From positions 9,799,501 through 9,863,500 of the forward strand of contig NC_020126.1 of assembly GCF_000331735.1 (NCBI RefSeq): a stretch of DNA of 64,000 bases. Direction: 5' to 3'. The translations under genes and the position numbers were made by a program. Source of the DNA: Myxococcus stipitatus DSM 14675 (lineage in GTDB: Bacteria; Myxococcota; Myxococcia; Myxococcales; Myxococcaceae). The notes beneath the pieces were generated by a model. It saw only the letters and a list, made by a program, of their open reading frames with translations. It ran no database searches and was not told the DNA's origin. Positions within the stretch are counted from its first letter, which is position 1; every line of letters begins with the position of its first letter. This document shows, piece after piece, positions 41,480 to 52,000 of the stretch.

Positions 41480-42526
41480 ATGTCCCTTCCCGCGCTGGTC
41501 CGGGGGACTGGCCTCGCCCTGGCGCTGGCCGTGCTCGCCTCGTGTCGCATCGAGTCCGCCGCGCCGTCCTCCGGCACCCGCGCCGCCTCCGAAGTCGCGC
41601 CCACCGGCGAGGTCTGGGTCTACACGTCCATGTACCAGCACGTGCTGGACGCGCTGGAGCCGCTGCTGAAGCGGGAGCTGCCCGGCGTCACCGTGCGCTG
41701 GTACCAGGCTGGCAGCGAGAAGGTGGCCAGCCGCCTGGAGGCCGAGCGCGCCGCGGGCGCCATCCGCGCCGACCTCCTCGCCACGTCGGACCCGTTCCTC
41801 GTGGAGCGGCTCGCGCGTGAGGGCACCTTCCTGCCGTATGCCTCTCCGCATGTGCTGCGGGTTCCTCGGGCGCTGTTGGATTTGGATGCGCGGTATGCCG
41901 CCATCCGCGTGTCCACCATGGTGCTGGTGCACCGCGAGGGCTCGCTTCCTCCGCCCACGTCCTTCGCGGCGTTGGCGGATGGGACGTGGAGCGGGCGCGT
42001 GGCCATCGGCGACCCGCTGACCTCGGGCACGGCCTTCACCTGGGCGGTGTTCTGCCAGGCCCGCCACGGCGAGGGGTACTTCGCGGGGCTGCGCAAGCAG
42101 GGCGCCATCGTCGCGGGGGGCAACGCGGCGGTGCTCCAGAAGGTGGAGAGCGGTGAAGCGGATGCGGGCGTCCTGCTGCTGGAGAACGCGCTGACGGCGC
42201 GCGCGAAGGGCCGTCGGATTCAGGTGGTCTGGCCCACGGATGGCGCGGTCACCATTCCGGGCCCCGTGGCGCTCCTCGCGAAGACACCCAATCCCGTGGC
42301 GGCACGGGCCGTGGTGGACGTGCTCCTGTCTCCCGAGGGGCAGCGGCTCATCGTCGAGCAGGGAGACATGCACGCGGTGGACCCTCGGCTCGCGGGGCCT
42401 CGAGGGGAGCCCGGCGTGGAGGTGTTGCTCCAGCGCACGCAGCCGTGGACGCCGGAGTTGCTGCGGCACGGACTGGTGGGGGGTGGCGCGCTCAAGGAGT
42501 CCTTCTCGCGGGCCTTCTCGAAATGA
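41480..42526 (+). CDS. ABC transporter substrate-binding lipoprotein (ferric iron type)
   Basis: A 348-residue lipoprotein with signal ending in VLASC. The mature domain resembles Fbp/AfuA-type ferric-iron binders: EVWVYTSMYQHVLDALEPLL at the start, YQAGSEKVASRLEAERA, DLLATSDPF, GDPLTSGTAFTWAVFCQARHGEGYF and LLSPEGQRLIVEQGDMHAVDP. The start ATG 41480 follows the terminator closely. The stop overlaps the permease start by four bases, so the three transport genes form one operon. Iron is inferred from the family and gene order; 2-aminoethylphosphonate or related substrates use similar systems. Confidence 0.88.
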   Translation: MSLPALVRGTGLALALAVLASCRIESAAPSSGTRAASEVAPTGEVWVYTSMYQHVLDALEPLLKRELPGVTVRWYQAGSEKVASRLEAERAAGAIRADLLATSDPFLVERLAREGTFLPYASPHVLRVPRALLDLDARYAAIRVSTMVLVHREGSLPPPTSFAALADGTWSGRVAIGDPLTSGTAFTWAVFCQARHGEGYFAGLRKQGAIVAGGNAAVLQKVESGEADAGVLLLENALTARAKGRRIQVVWPTDGAVTIPGPVALLAKTPNPVAARAVVDVLLSPEGQRLIVEQGDMHAVDPRLAGPRGEPGVEVLLQRTQPWTPELLRHGLVGGGALKESFSRAFSK

Positions 42527-44187
42527 GCACGCCCGGGGCGCGATGGCTGGGATTGGCCGCGTGGCTGGTGCCGGTGGCCGTGTTCGCCGTGGGGCCGGTG
42601 GTGATGTTGCTCTCGCGCGGCGCGGTGGCGCCGGGTGAGCTGGGGAGGGCGGGGCTGGCCTCGGAGCTGGGGGCGCTGGGGAACACGCTGGTCATCTCGG
42701 GAGGGGCCGCGCTGCTCGCGCTCGCGTTGGGGGCGCCGCTGTCGCTGCTGCTGTTCCGCACGGACCTGCCGCTGCGAGGGGTCTTCACCGTCCTGTTCAC
42801 CCTGCCCTCCGCCATCCCCGCGTTCATCTGGGGCATGGGTTGGTTGTCATTGGCCAGTCCTCGCGCGGGCTATCTCAACCGGCTGTGGGGGGAAGGGACC
42901 CTCGACATCCATGGGCCCGTGGGCATCGCCTTCGTCGAGGGGCTGTCGGGCTTGCCGCTGGTGCTGCTCGCAGGCGCGGCGGCGCTGCGCAGGATGGACC
43001 CGGCGCTGGAGGAAGCGGCGCGCGTGTGTGGTGCTTCACCGATGAGGGCGCTGCTGACGACGACGGTGCCGCTGGTGCTCCCGTCGCTCCTGTCCGGCGC
43101 GGTGATGGTGTTCCTCATGGCGGCGTCGTCCTTCGGGGTGCCGTATCTGCTGGGCGTGTCCGCGACACCTCCGACGCGGGTGCTCACCACGCGCATCTAC
43201 GAGCTGGTGCTGCAAGGGGATGAGGGGCTGGGACGGGCGTGTGCGCTCGCGCTCGTGCTGCTGGCGCTGACGCCGCTGTCGCTGCTGGTGACGTGGGCGC
43301 TGGGGCGCTCCGGTCGCGTGAGGTTGAGCGCGGGCAAGGGGCTGGCCTCGCGGCCGCTCGCGCTGGGCCGTGCGCGGACGATGGCCACCGTGGGGGTCTC
43401 GAGCGTGTGCCTGGTGCTGGTGCTGCTGCCCTTGGGCGCCATCCTGCTCACGTCGCTCCAGCGAGGCTTCGGGGCGCGGCTCGCGTGGGAGGAATTGACG
43501 CTCTCGCATTGGGCCCAGGTGTTGACGCAGCCTCGCACGCTGAGGGCCACGGGGCTCAGCCTGCTGCTCGCGGCGGGGGCGGGAGTGCTGGTGTGTGGCT
43601 TCGGGTTGGCGGCGGCGATGCTCCAGCGAGGGTTCCGGCGGCTCGGGGCGGGTGTGGAGGCGCTGGCCGTGTGGCCCTATGCCGTGCCGGGCACGGTGCT
43701 GGCGTTGGCGCTCCTGCTCGCGTTCTCCCGAGACTGGCGCTTCATCTTGTTGGACCAGGTGGCCTTCGTGCTGGCGATGGCGCATACGCCGTGGCTGCTG
43801 CTGGTGGCCTATGCGGCGAAGTACCTGGCGCTGGGGACTCGCAACAGCGCGGAGGCGCTGGCGCAGCTGGACCCATCGCTGACGGAAGCGGCGCGGGTCA
43901 GCGGGGCGAGTCCCCTGCGCGCGTTCCTCGACGTGCCGCTGCCGCTCCTGCGGCCGGCGCTCACGGTGGCCTTCATCCTGGCGTTCCTCTCGTGCGCGAC
44001 GGAAATCACCATGTCCGTGCTGCTGGTGCCCGCGGGCTCGGAGGTCCTGGGCAAGCTGCTCTTCGACTTGCAGAGCTACGCGGACCCGGCGGCCGCGGCC
44101 GTGCTGGCCTGTGCGTTCGTGATGCTGGTGGTGTCGGGACAGGTGGTGCTCGCGCTGGTGTCCCGACGCACGACGGAGGCGCGGTGA
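42523..44187 (+). CDS. ABC transporter permease, duplicated FbpB-type
   Basis: The 554-residue inner-membrane protein has about twelve transmembrane helices in two homologous halves, each with an EAA coupling loop: LEEAARVCGASPMRALLTTT and LTEAARVSGASPLRAFLDVP. Two half-permeases fused in one chain is the FbpB design for ferric ions. It starts within the stop of the binding-protein gene and ends one base into the ATPase start. Confidence 0.92.
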   Translation: MSTPGARWLGLAAWLVPVAVFAVGPVVMLLSRGAVAPGELGRAGLASELGALGNTLVISGGAALLALALGAPLSLLLFRTDLPLRGVFTVLFTLPSAIPAFIWGMGWLSLASPRAGYLNRLWGEGTLDIHGPVGIAFVEGLSGLPLVLLAGAAALRRMDPALEEAARVCGASPMRALLTTTVPLVLPSLLSGAVMVFLMAASSFGVPYLLGVSATPPTRVLTTRIYELVLQGDEGLGRACALALVLLALTPLSLLVTWALGRSGRVRLSAGKGLASRPLALGRARTMATVGVSSVCLVLVLLPLGAILLTSLQRGFGARLAWEELTLSHWAQVLTQPRTLRATGLSLLLAAGAGVLVCGFGLAAAMLQRGFRRLGAGVEALAVWPYAVPGTVLALALLLAFSRDWRFILLDQVAFVLAMAHTPWLLLVAYAAKYLALGTRNSAEALAQLDPSLTEAARVSGASPLRAFLDVPLPLLRPALTVAFILAFLSCATEITMSVLLVPAGSEVLGKLLFDLQSYADPAAAAVLACAFVMLVVSGQVVLALVSRRTTEAR

Positions 44188-45221
44188 TGGCGGCCATCTC
44201 GCTGGAGGGCGTGTTCAAGTCCTACGGCGCCACGCCCGTGGTGCGGGGCCTGAGCCTCGAGGTCCAGGAGGGCGAGCTCGTCTCGTTGCTGGGCCCCTCC
44301 GGCTGCGGGAAGACGACCACGCTGCGCATGCTCGCGGGGCTGGAGCATCCCGACGCGGGAGTCCTCCGCCTCGGCGGCGAAGTGGTGGCCGGGCCCGGCG
44401 TGCGCGTGCCTCCCGAGCGGCGCGGCCTGGGCATGGTGTTCCAGGGCTATGCCGTGTGGCCCCACCGCACCGTGGAGGAGAACGTCGCCTATCCGCTGAC
44501 GCTGCGCCGTATGCCCAAGGCAGTGCTCGCCGCCAAGGTCAGCGAGGCCCTTCGCTGGGTCCGACTGGAGCAGCTCGCGACACGCAAGCCCCACGAGCTC
44601 TCAGGTGGACAGCTCCAGCGCGTCGCCCTCGCGCGAGCCCTGGTCGCGGGGCCTCGCGTGCTGCTTCTCGACGAGCCCCTCTCCAACCTGGACGCGGCGC
44701 TGCGAGAAGAGCTGCGCGCGGAGATCGCCACCCTGCGGGCGCGACTGGGCACCACCCTCGTCTTCGTCACCCACGACCAAGGCGAGGCGCTCGCGCTGTC
44801 GGACCGCATCGCGGTGATGAACCAAGGTGTCCTGGAGCAGGTCGCCACCCCCGAGACGCTCTACCGCGAGCCAGCGACGCCCTTCGTCGCGGGCTTCGTC
44901 GGAGGCGCCAACATCCTCACGGGCGAGGTGCGCGCCGGCGCGTTCCACACCTCCCACGGCGGCGGAGTGTTCCCCCTGCCCCCGGACACCCTCGGGCCCC
45001 CCGGCCCCGCCACGCTGGTGGTCCGCCCCGAGGACCTGGAGCTGGGAGAGCTCGGCACACCGCTGCCCCTCTCCGCGCGCCTGTTCCTGGGCTCCGCGGC
45101 CGAGTACCGCTTCCCCGTCGACGGCACCCTCCTGCGCGTGGTGGCGCCGCCCCTGGACGTGCGCCCCGGGCAGTCCCTCCAGGTCCGCATCCGCAAGGCG
45201 CGCCTCTTTCCCCGGGGATGA
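44187..45221 (+). CDS. ABC transporter ATP-binding protein (FbpC/PotA-like)
   Basis: A 344-residue ATPase with Walker A GPSGCGKTT, Q-loop VFQGYAVWP, signature LSGGQLQRVALARAL, Walker B LLLDEPLSNLD and H-loop VTHDQ, all canonical. The C-terminal OB-like region (about 240-344) is the regulatory domain of the CUT/iron group. GGAGGCG is the ribosome site; TGATG overlaps the permease stop. It energises the importer. Confidence 0.95.
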   Translation: MAAISLEGVFKSYGATPVVRGLSLEVQEGELVSLLGPSGCGKTTTLRMLAGLEHPDAGVLRLGGEVVAGPGVRVPPERRGLGMVFQGYAVWPHRTVEENVAYPLTLRRMPKAVLAAKVSEALRWVRLEQLATRKPHELSGGQLQRVALARALVAGPRVLLLDEPLSNLDAALREELRAEIATLRARLGTTLVFVTHDQGEALALSDRIAVMNQGVLEQVATPETLYREPATPFVAGFVGGANILTGEVRAGAFHTSHGGGVFPLPPDTLGPPGPATLVVRPEDLELGELGTPLPLSARLFLGSAAEYRFPVDGTLLRVVAPPLDVRPGQSLQVRIRKARLFPRG

Positions 45222-45291
45222 GCAACAGGACGTTGCCCGGGTGACGGGGCTCCGACGACAATCCCCTGTCCCCCCGGCTTCTGGAGTCACC

Positions 45292-45702
45292 GTGTCTCGC
45301 TCCCTGTCCTTGCTCACCCTCGCCCTGCTGACGCTGGGCCTCTCCGCCTGCGCCGAGGAGGACGCCTGCACCGAGCTGACCACGTGCGGCGCCTGCACGA
45401 GCGCGTACGTGGACCTGGCGTGCAAGTGGTGCCCGGGCGACAGCACCTGCTCCCTCAACGGAGAAGGCGGCTCGTGCGAGTACCAGGAGCTGAGGGACGA
45501 CCCCGCCGAGTGTGGCGCCTCGGGCTCCTGCACCCAGCCCTACAAGGGCCCGTCGTCCCCGGACCTCGCCGCGACGCTCTGCGGGGCCGCGTACCAGTAC
45601 GGCTGCCAGGGCAACACGTCGAGGCGCGACGAGAACTGCCGCGCCTACACCCGGTTCCAGACAGACAACCCCGGCAGTCCGTCCTGCCCTCACTGCCCTT
45701 GA
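45292..45702 (+). CDS. Cys-rich lipoprotein of unknown function
   Basis: A 136-residue lipoprotein from GTG 45292 (CTGGAG upstream), signal ending in GLSAC. The mature part has repeated Cys spacing (DACTELTTCGACTSAYVDLACKWCPGDSTC...SCEY..ECGASGSC) like plexin/PSI-type domains, then CGAAYQYGCQG, ENC and CPHC. Extensive disulfides and a surface role are likely. It lies 70 bases past the iron transporter and might share its regulation. Family not firmly known. Confidence 0.65.
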   Translation: MSRSLSLLTLALLTLGLSACAEEDACTELTTCGACTSAYVDLACKWCPGDSTCSLNGEGGSCEYQELRDDPAECGASGSCTQPYKGPSSPDLAATLCGAAYQYGCQGNTSRRDENCRAYTRFQTDNPGSPSCPHCP

Positions 45703-45775
45703 GGGCGCGTGATTTCAGCACGCGCGGGACACCCGGTCCGCGTTAAGCCAGGGCCCTCTTCCTTCCCGAGGACCC

Positions 45776-46195
45776 ATGAGCGACAACAACCCGAGCATCC
45801 TCTCTCACGTCTCCATCGGCACGAACGACTTCGCGCGCGCCGTGGCCTTCTATGACCGGGTGATGGCCACGCTCGGCTACGGCCGCGTGCTGGAGTTCCC
45901 CCACGCCGTCGCCTACGGCAAGCAGTTCCCCGAGTTCTGGGTGCAGACGCCGCTCGACGGCTCGCGCGCCAACGTGGGCAATGGCACGCACTTCGGCTTC
46001 ATCGCCCACTCGAAGCAGGCGGTGCATGCCTTCCACGAGGCCGCGCTCGCGGCGGGCGCCACCAACGACGGCGCCCCGGGCCCTCGTCCGCTGTACGGCG
46101 AGCCGTACTACGGCTGCTTCGTGAAGGACCTGGACGGCCACAAAATCGAGGCGTCCTTCTGGGACACCTCGATGGGTGGCTCGCACGGCGCCTGA
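45776..46195 (+). CDS. VOC family (glyoxalase/bleomycin-resistance-like) protein
   Basis: A 139-residue protein with the VOC fold: LSHVSIGTNDFARAVAFYDRVMATLG at the N-terminus, GTHFGFIAHSKQAVHAFHEAA in the middle and YYGCFVKDLDGHKIEASFWD at the end. VOC proteins bind a divalent metal by His/Glu residues; the first His (LSHVSI) and final Glu (KIEASF) are present. Substrate cannot be told. It is one base from the convergent MATE gene end. Confidence 0.9.
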   Translation: MSDNNPSILSHVSIGTNDFARAVAFYDRVMATLGYGRVLEFPHAVAYGKQFPEFWVQTPLDGSRANVGNGTHFGFIAHSKQAVHAFHEAALAAGATNDGAPGPRPLYGEPYYGCFVKDLDGHKIEASFWDTSMGGSHGA

Positions 46196-46196
46196 G

Positions 46197-47615
46197 CTAC
46201 ACCTTCCGGAGCTTCCAGGCGCCTCGGCGGAACAGGATGGCGGAGATGATGGCCACCATCGAGAAAGCCACCGAGAGCGCCAGGAACACGCCCGAGGGCC
46301 CCATGCCCGCGGGCCCCGACAGCACCCACGCGAGCGGCAGCTCCAGGAGCCAGAAGCAGAAGATGTTGATGAACGTGGGCGTGGCCGTGTCGCCCGCCCC
46401 GTTGAAGGACTGCGTCAACACCATGCCGAACGCGTAGAAGAGGAAGCCTCCGCTGATGATGCGCAGCGCGTGCGACGCGTGGTCCACCACCGCCGCGTCC
46501 GTGGAGAAGGTGCCCACCAGCGGGTCCGCGAAGAGGACGAACAGCAGGCCCAGCGAGCCCAGGAAGATGGCGTTGATGCGGCCCGCCGTCCACACCGCGC
46601 GCTCACCGCGCGCCGGGTCCTGCGCCCCCAGGCTCTGCCCCACCATGGTGGCCGCCGCGTTGGCGAGTCCCCACGAGGGCAGCAGCGCGAAGAGGACGAT
46701 GCGCATCGCGATGGTGTAGCCCGCCACCGCCGCGCTGCCGAACGTCGCGACGATGCGCGCCAGCATCACCCAGCTGGTGGTGTTCACCAGCGCCTGCGCC
46801 GTGCCCGCGCCCGACAGCTTCAGCATGGACAACATCGTCCCCGCCTCCAGCCGCACGTGCTCGCGCCGGATCTGGAGCCGGCCGCTGCCTCGCGCCAGAC
46901 GGTAGAGCTGATACACCACGCCGCACGTCCGGCCGAACGTCGTCGCCACCGCGGCGCCCATGACGCCCAGCTCCGGGAAGGGCCCCACGCCGAAGATGAG
47001 CATGGGCGCCAGGACGATGTTGATGGCGTTGGCCAGCCACAGCACCCGCATGGCGATGGCCGCGTCGCCCGCACCCCGGAAGATGGCGTTGATGAGGAAC
47101 AGCAGGAACACGCTCGCCATGCCGCCCAGCATCACCTGCGTGTAGCGCACGCCGTGCTCCAGCACCCACGGCGAGCCGCCCATCAGCGACATCAGCGGCC
47201 GGGCGAAGACGACGCCCGCGGCCGAGATGGGAATCGCCAGGAGCACGCCCAGCCCAATGGCTTGCACCGCCGTGCGCGCCGCCCGCTCCGGGTCCTTCTC
47301 ACCGATGCGACGCGACACCATCGCCGTGGCGCCGATGCTCAGGCCCATGGCCGCCGCGTAGATGATGGTGAGCAGCGACTCCGTCAGCCCCACCGTGGCG
47401 ACGGCGTCAGCCCCCAGACGGCCCACGAAGAAGACGTCCACCACGGCGAAGATGGACTCCATCACCATCTCCAGCACCATGGGGACCGCGAGCAGGAAGA
47501 TGGCGCGCTTCACCGGGAGCGCGGTGAGGTCCCGCTCCGTGCCATGCATGGCTTCCTTGAGTGAGGCCCAGAAACTCATCGCGCGCCCATCCGAGGGCAC
47601 TCCCACGTCAGACAT
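46197..47615 (-). CDS. MATE family efflux transporter
   Basis: A 472-residue protein with twelve transmembrane helices in two repeats. The first (AIFLLAVPMVLEMVMESIFAVVDVFFVGRLGADAVATVGL) and the mid-protein NAIFRGAGDAAIAMRVLWLANAINIVLAP are typical MATE signatures. These antiporters expel cationic drugs and metabolites using sodium or proton gradients. GGAGGCGGGACA before ATG 47615 supports the start. No regulator is adjacent. Confidence 0.93.
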   Translation of the reverse strand: MSDVGVPSDGRAMSFWASLKEAMHGTERDLTALPVKRAIFLLAVPMVLEMVMESIFAVVDVFFVGRLGADAVATVGLTESLLTIIYAAAMGLSIGATAMVSRRIGEKDPERAARTAVQAIGLGVLLAIPISAAGVVFARPLMSLMGGSPWVLEHGVRYTQVMLGGMASVFLLFLINAIFRGAGDAAIAMRVLWLANAINIVLAPMLIFGVGPFPELGVMGAAVATTFGRTCGVVYQLYRLARGSGRLQIRREHVRLEAGTMLSMLKLSGAGTAQALVNTTSWVMLARIVATFGSAAVAGYTIAMRIVLFALLPSWGLANAAATMVGQSLGAQDPARGERAVWTAGRINAIFLGSLGLLFVLFADPLVGTFSTDAAVVDHASHALRIISGGFLFYAFGMVLTQSFNGAGDTATPTFINIFCFWLLELPLAWVLSGPAGMGPSGVFLALSVAFSMVAIISAILFRRGAWKLRKV

Positions 47616-47962
47616 TGTCCCGCCTCCAGGCCGCCCCCCGAATCGGGGACCTTCTGGCAGGAAGGCGCGACCGCGTCCAGGGACGACTCCGTTCCGCGCC
47701 GCCTGACTCGCCGCCCCACCCTGGAGGCCCCCCATCAGGCGGCCTGACAGGCATGTTCTCGCCCTGCGGCAGGACGCCACCCACCCATACCGTCCTACCT
47801 CGAACACCCATCCCACTCCGTCGGACCGTCCTGCTGAATCATCGTGGGGTGTAGCGTGCGCGCACTCATGGTGACACGCTTTCACATGTATCAGCCCCGC
47901 CCGAACCCAGCCGGGGCGTCTCACACTTCCGTCTGGCCAGCAGTGCGCGCGTACTGGGACGC
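47616..47962. other. 347-bp gap upstream of MATE and hexapeptide-repeat genes
   Basis: No gene is convincing here. A short inverted repeat CCTTC/GAAGG surrounds 47649-47664. On the plus strand the frame of the next gene is open from 47855, and FRLASSARVLGRV immediately before GTG 47963 looks like authentic coding sequence, so its true start may lie upstream at a non-ATG codon or behind a frameshift. Confidence 0.5.
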
Positions 47963-48928
47963 GTGCATCTGGGACCGGGGGTGCACCTCGCCCAAGGCGC
48001 GGTGGTGTGCTCTCCAGACGGTTCCGTCCAACTGGGTGCGGGCAGCGCGGTGCGTGAGAACGCCACCGTCGTCGGCACGGCCCGAAACCCTGTCACGGTG
48101 GGGGAGAAGACCTCCCTGGGCCCTCGGAGCCTGCTCCTGGGTGCCACGACAGGCCATCTGTGCGAGGTCGGCGCAGGAGCCATCCTCATGCCAGGCAGCC
48201 AGTTGGGCGACCGCTGCCTGGTGAGCGAGGGGGCGCTGGTGCCCCCTGGCATGTGGGTCCCCTCGGATTCCGTCGTGGTGGGCCGCCCCGCCCGCGTCGT
48301 GCGCCGGGTCGACACAGGCGACCTGGAGCGACTGCGCATGACTCGCGGCGGCAGCCTCTCGCTGCCCGAGCAACCTCTCACCCCCTTCTTCGCGAAAGAC
48401 CGCGCCGAGGACGCACCCATGGGACAGCTCTATTCCTTCCGAGACAAGCATCCGCTGGTCCACCCCACCGCCACGCTCTTCTCCTCCTGCGAGGTGACGG
48501 GCGACGTCATCATCGGCCCGGGCTCCATCATCGGCCCGGGGGTGAGAATCGTCGGGGAGTCGCACGTGCCGCTGCGCATCGGCGCGGGCGTGCGCATCCA
48601 CGCCAACACCGTGATTCACCTGCAACTGGGTGGCAGTCTGGTGTTGGAGGACGGTGTCCTCATGGGGCCGGGCTGCGTGGTGCACGGCTGCTTCGTGGGC
48701 GCGAACACGGTGGTGGAGCCCGGCGCCATCCTCTGCGACCGGAGCCGCCTGGGGCGGGGCTGTGTCGTGGGCGCGGGCAGCATGGTGCGCGCGGGGACGC
48801 TGTTCCCGGATGCCGCGCAGGTGGATGGCTTCCCCGCGGTGCAGACGGGCTTCCTCGCGTCGCTGCCGCCCGTGCCTCCCTGGTCGCTGCGGCCGGAGGA
48901 CCTGCCGGAGCTCCGCCGGGTGAGCTAG
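47963..48928 (+). CDS. Double left-handed beta-helix (hexapeptide repeat) acyltransferase-like protein
   Basis: About 321 residues comprising two hexapeptide-repeat domains. The first (residues 1-95) has LGPGVHLAQGAVV, VGEKTSLGPRSLLLG and GAGAILMPGSQLGDRCLVSEGALV; the second (about 165-270) has VTGDVIIGPGSIIGPGVRIV, GAGVRIHANTVIH, LEDGVLMGPGCVVHGCFVGANTVVEPGAI. Such proteins include acyltransferases and gamma-carbonic anhydrases; I cannot say which activity applies. The start is uncertain: GTG 47963 is the first usable codon in frame, but coding character continues upstream without an ATG. Confidence 0.72.
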   Translation: MHLGPGVHLAQGAVVCSPDGSVQLGAGSAVRENATVVGTARNPVTVGEKTSLGPRSLLLGATTGHLCEVGAGAILMPGSQLGDRCLVSEGALVPPGMWVPSDSVVVGRPARVVRRVDTGDLERLRMTRGGSLSLPEQPLTPFFAKDRAEDAPMGQLYSFRDKHPLVHPTATLFSSCEVTGDVIIGPGSIIGPGVRIVGESHVPLRIGAGVRIHANTVIHLQLGGSLVLEDGVLMGPGCVVHGCFVGANTVVEPGAILCDRSRLGRGCVVGAGSMVRAGTLFPDAAQVDGFPAVQTGFLASLPPVPPWSLRPEDLPELRRVS

Positions 48929-49004
48929 GCCCGGTGTCCCCGAGCCCCCGCCCGGACATCGCGCGAGGCCCCGACGGGCCGCACGCTGTCCGGGGGGGCC
49001 ACTC

Positions 49005-52000
49005 GTGCCAGCGAGCCCCTCCGTCCAAATCGTGAGGGGAGCGGGGAGCCCCGCGGCGGAGCCTGCTTGCCTGGCCCCGAGCCGCGCGGAGCCCGCGCCA
49101 TGGAATGACATGGCTTTCACGGGCGAGGGCGAGATGTGGCAGTCGCCGGGCACCGAAGGGCTGCGGGAGATCCACCGGGGACGCCGGTACGTCGTCCTGC
49201 GGACGTGGGGCCAGGACGGCGTCCCGCTGGTCATCAAGCAGGTGCGCCAGGGGCCGCTCGCCACGGGCAGCGCGGCCATGCTGCGCCACGAGTACACGCT
49301 GCTGCGCGAGCTGCGAGACACCGTGCCGCACCTGGCGCGCGCCCGCTGGCTGGAGGACCTGCCTTCGCGCCTGCCCGTGCTCGCGCTGGAGGACAGCGGG
49401 CCCCAGAACCTCCAGGCCTGGCAGCACCGCAGGCCCGTGGAGGTGGAGGTCTTCTTGGAGCTGGCCCTCCAGGCCACCGGCATCCTCGCCGCGCTCCACC
49501 ACCAGCACGTCATCCACCGGGACATCAACCCCACCAACCTGGTGATGAGCGCCGACGGCCGTCACCTCACCCTCGTCGACTTCGACCTGGCCACGCGCGT
49601 CTCCGGGCTCGCGCCCTCGGGAGGAATGCCCGCGGAGCTCCAGTGGGTGCTGCCGTACATCGCTCCCGAGCAGACCGGGCGGATGAACCGGCCCATCGAC
49701 CACCGCGCCGACCTCTACTCGCTGGGCGCCACGTTCTACGAGCTGCTCACCGGCCAGCCGCCCTTCACGTCGTCAGACCCGGTGGAGCTGGTCCACGCGC
49801 ACCTCGCCCGAGCGCCCGTCCCTCCCACCTTCGTCAACCCCACCATCCCCCGCGTCGTCGCGGACATCGTCCTCAAGCTGCTCGCGAAGATGCCGGAGGA
49901 GCGCTACCAGAGCGCGGACTCGCTGCTCGCGGACCTCCAGGAGGTGCGCCGGCGTCAGGCTCGACACGCGCCGGAGGACTTCGAGCTGGGGCGGCTGGAC
50001 CTGGCCCGACTGCTCTCGCTCCCGGAGCGCCTCTACGGCCGCGAGCCCCAGCAGGCCGAGCTGCGCGCCGCGCGCGAGCGGGTGCGCCGAGGCACCAGTG
50101 AGCGGGTGCTGCTCTCCGGCGCGGCGGGCATCGGCAAGTCCGCGCTGGTCCATGACCTCTCTCGCGACGCGGCGCCAGGAGACCGGCTGCTGACGGGCAA
50201 GTTCAACCAGCTCCAGGGCAATGTCCCCTACTCTGCCTTCGTCCAGGCGTTTCAAGGGCTCGTGCGCGAGCTGATGGAGGAGACACCCGAGGCGCGCGAT
50301 GTCTGGCGTCAGCGCCTCCTGGGCGCGCTGGGTCCTCACGCGCGAGTCATCACGGATGTCATCCCCGCACTCGAGGAGCTGCTCGGCCCGCAGCCACTTC
50401 CTCCCAAGCTGGGACCGGTGGAGGCCGCCGCGCGCTTCCACCTCCTCTTCCAGTCCTTCGTGCAGGCGCTGGCGACGCCTCGGCATGCGCTCGTCCTGTT
50501 CCTGGATGACCTCCAGTGGGCGGACCCGGGCTCGCTCCAGCTCCTCAAGAGCCTGTGTGGAGACCCGGGCTCGCTGCACCTCCTCTTCATCGTCGCGTGG
50601 CGTCCCCAGGAGCTGGGGCCCGAGCCGCTCCTGCCCCGCGTCCTGCGCACGCTCGACGAAGAAGGCGCCATTCCCACGCGGACCTTCGAGCTGTCCCCAT
50701 TGGATGACGCCGCCATCACCTCGCTGTGCGCGGACACCTTCCGCCGCCAGCCCGAGGACGTCGCGCCCCTCGCCCGGCTGCTGCTGCGCAAGACCGCGGG
50801 CAATCCCCTCTTCCTCACCCGCCTGCTGCGGATGCTGCACGGCTCCGGCTTGCTGAGCTTCGACTGGGAGCACGGCACGTGGACGTGGGAGCTGGAGCGA
50901 CTGGCGCGCGTGGAGGTGACGGAGAACGTGGTGGAGCTGATGCTCGACACCATCCGTCGGCTTCCGGAGCGGGCCCAGCACGTCCTGGAGGTGGCCGCGT
51001 GCCTGGGCGACCGCGTGGAGCTGGGGGTGCTGTCGGCCCTCGTGGAGGAGCGGGACGAGGACGCCGCCTCCGCGCTGTGGACCTTGCTGCGCGAGGGGCT
51101 GCTCATCCCGGAGAACGAACCGCCCCATCCGCGAGCGACGCCGGACGCCTCCGCGCCGCAGGAGGCCGTCTATCGCTTCGCGCACGACCGCGTCCGGCAG
51201 GCCGCGTACTCCCTGCTCACCGAGGACCAGCGCGCGGAGCTGCACCGCGCCGCGGGACAATGGCTGCTGCGCGGCGCGCGCGGCGAGGTGCTGGAGGAGC
51301 GCCTCTTCTCGGTGGTGGACCACCTCTACCGAGGCCTGGAGAAGTCCCAGGACGTCGCCGAGAGACAAGCGCTGGCGGAGCTGCTCTTCCGCGCGGGCCT
51401 CAAGGCCAAGGCGGCGTCCGCCTTCGGCGCGGCGCTGGTGTACCTCACGCGGGGCCTGTCCCTGCTGCCGCCCACCGAGTGGCCTCGGCGCCACGAGCAG
51501 CTCTTCCAGGTCCACAAGGAGGCCGCCGAGTGCGCCTACCTCTCCGGCAATGGCAGACAAGCCGAGGAGCTGCTGCACACCGCCCACGAGCACGCCGCCT
51601 CCGCGCCTCGCAAGGTGGACCTGTATGTCCTCCAGGTGCTGGCCCACCTGCTCAATGGCCACTACGCGGAGGCCGTCCGCTCGGGCCAGGAAGGGCTGCG
51701 CTTGTTCGGCATGGAGCTGCCGGAGGAGGGCTACACCCAGGCCCTCTCCGCCGAGCTCGGGAACGTGGAGCTCCAGCTCCGAGGACGCGCGGTGGAGGAG
51801 CTGCTGAACGCGCCGCCGATGGAGGACCCGAGGCACCTCGCGTGTGTCCAGCTCCTCTCGGAACTCGTCACGCCCGCGTACTTCGTCGACCCGGACCTGT
51901 ATGCGTATCTCAACACGCGGGCCCTCGCGCTGACGCTGGAGCATGGCAACTCCCGCTGGGCGCCTTCCGTGTATGCCTATCACGGCACGCTGCTGGCGAG

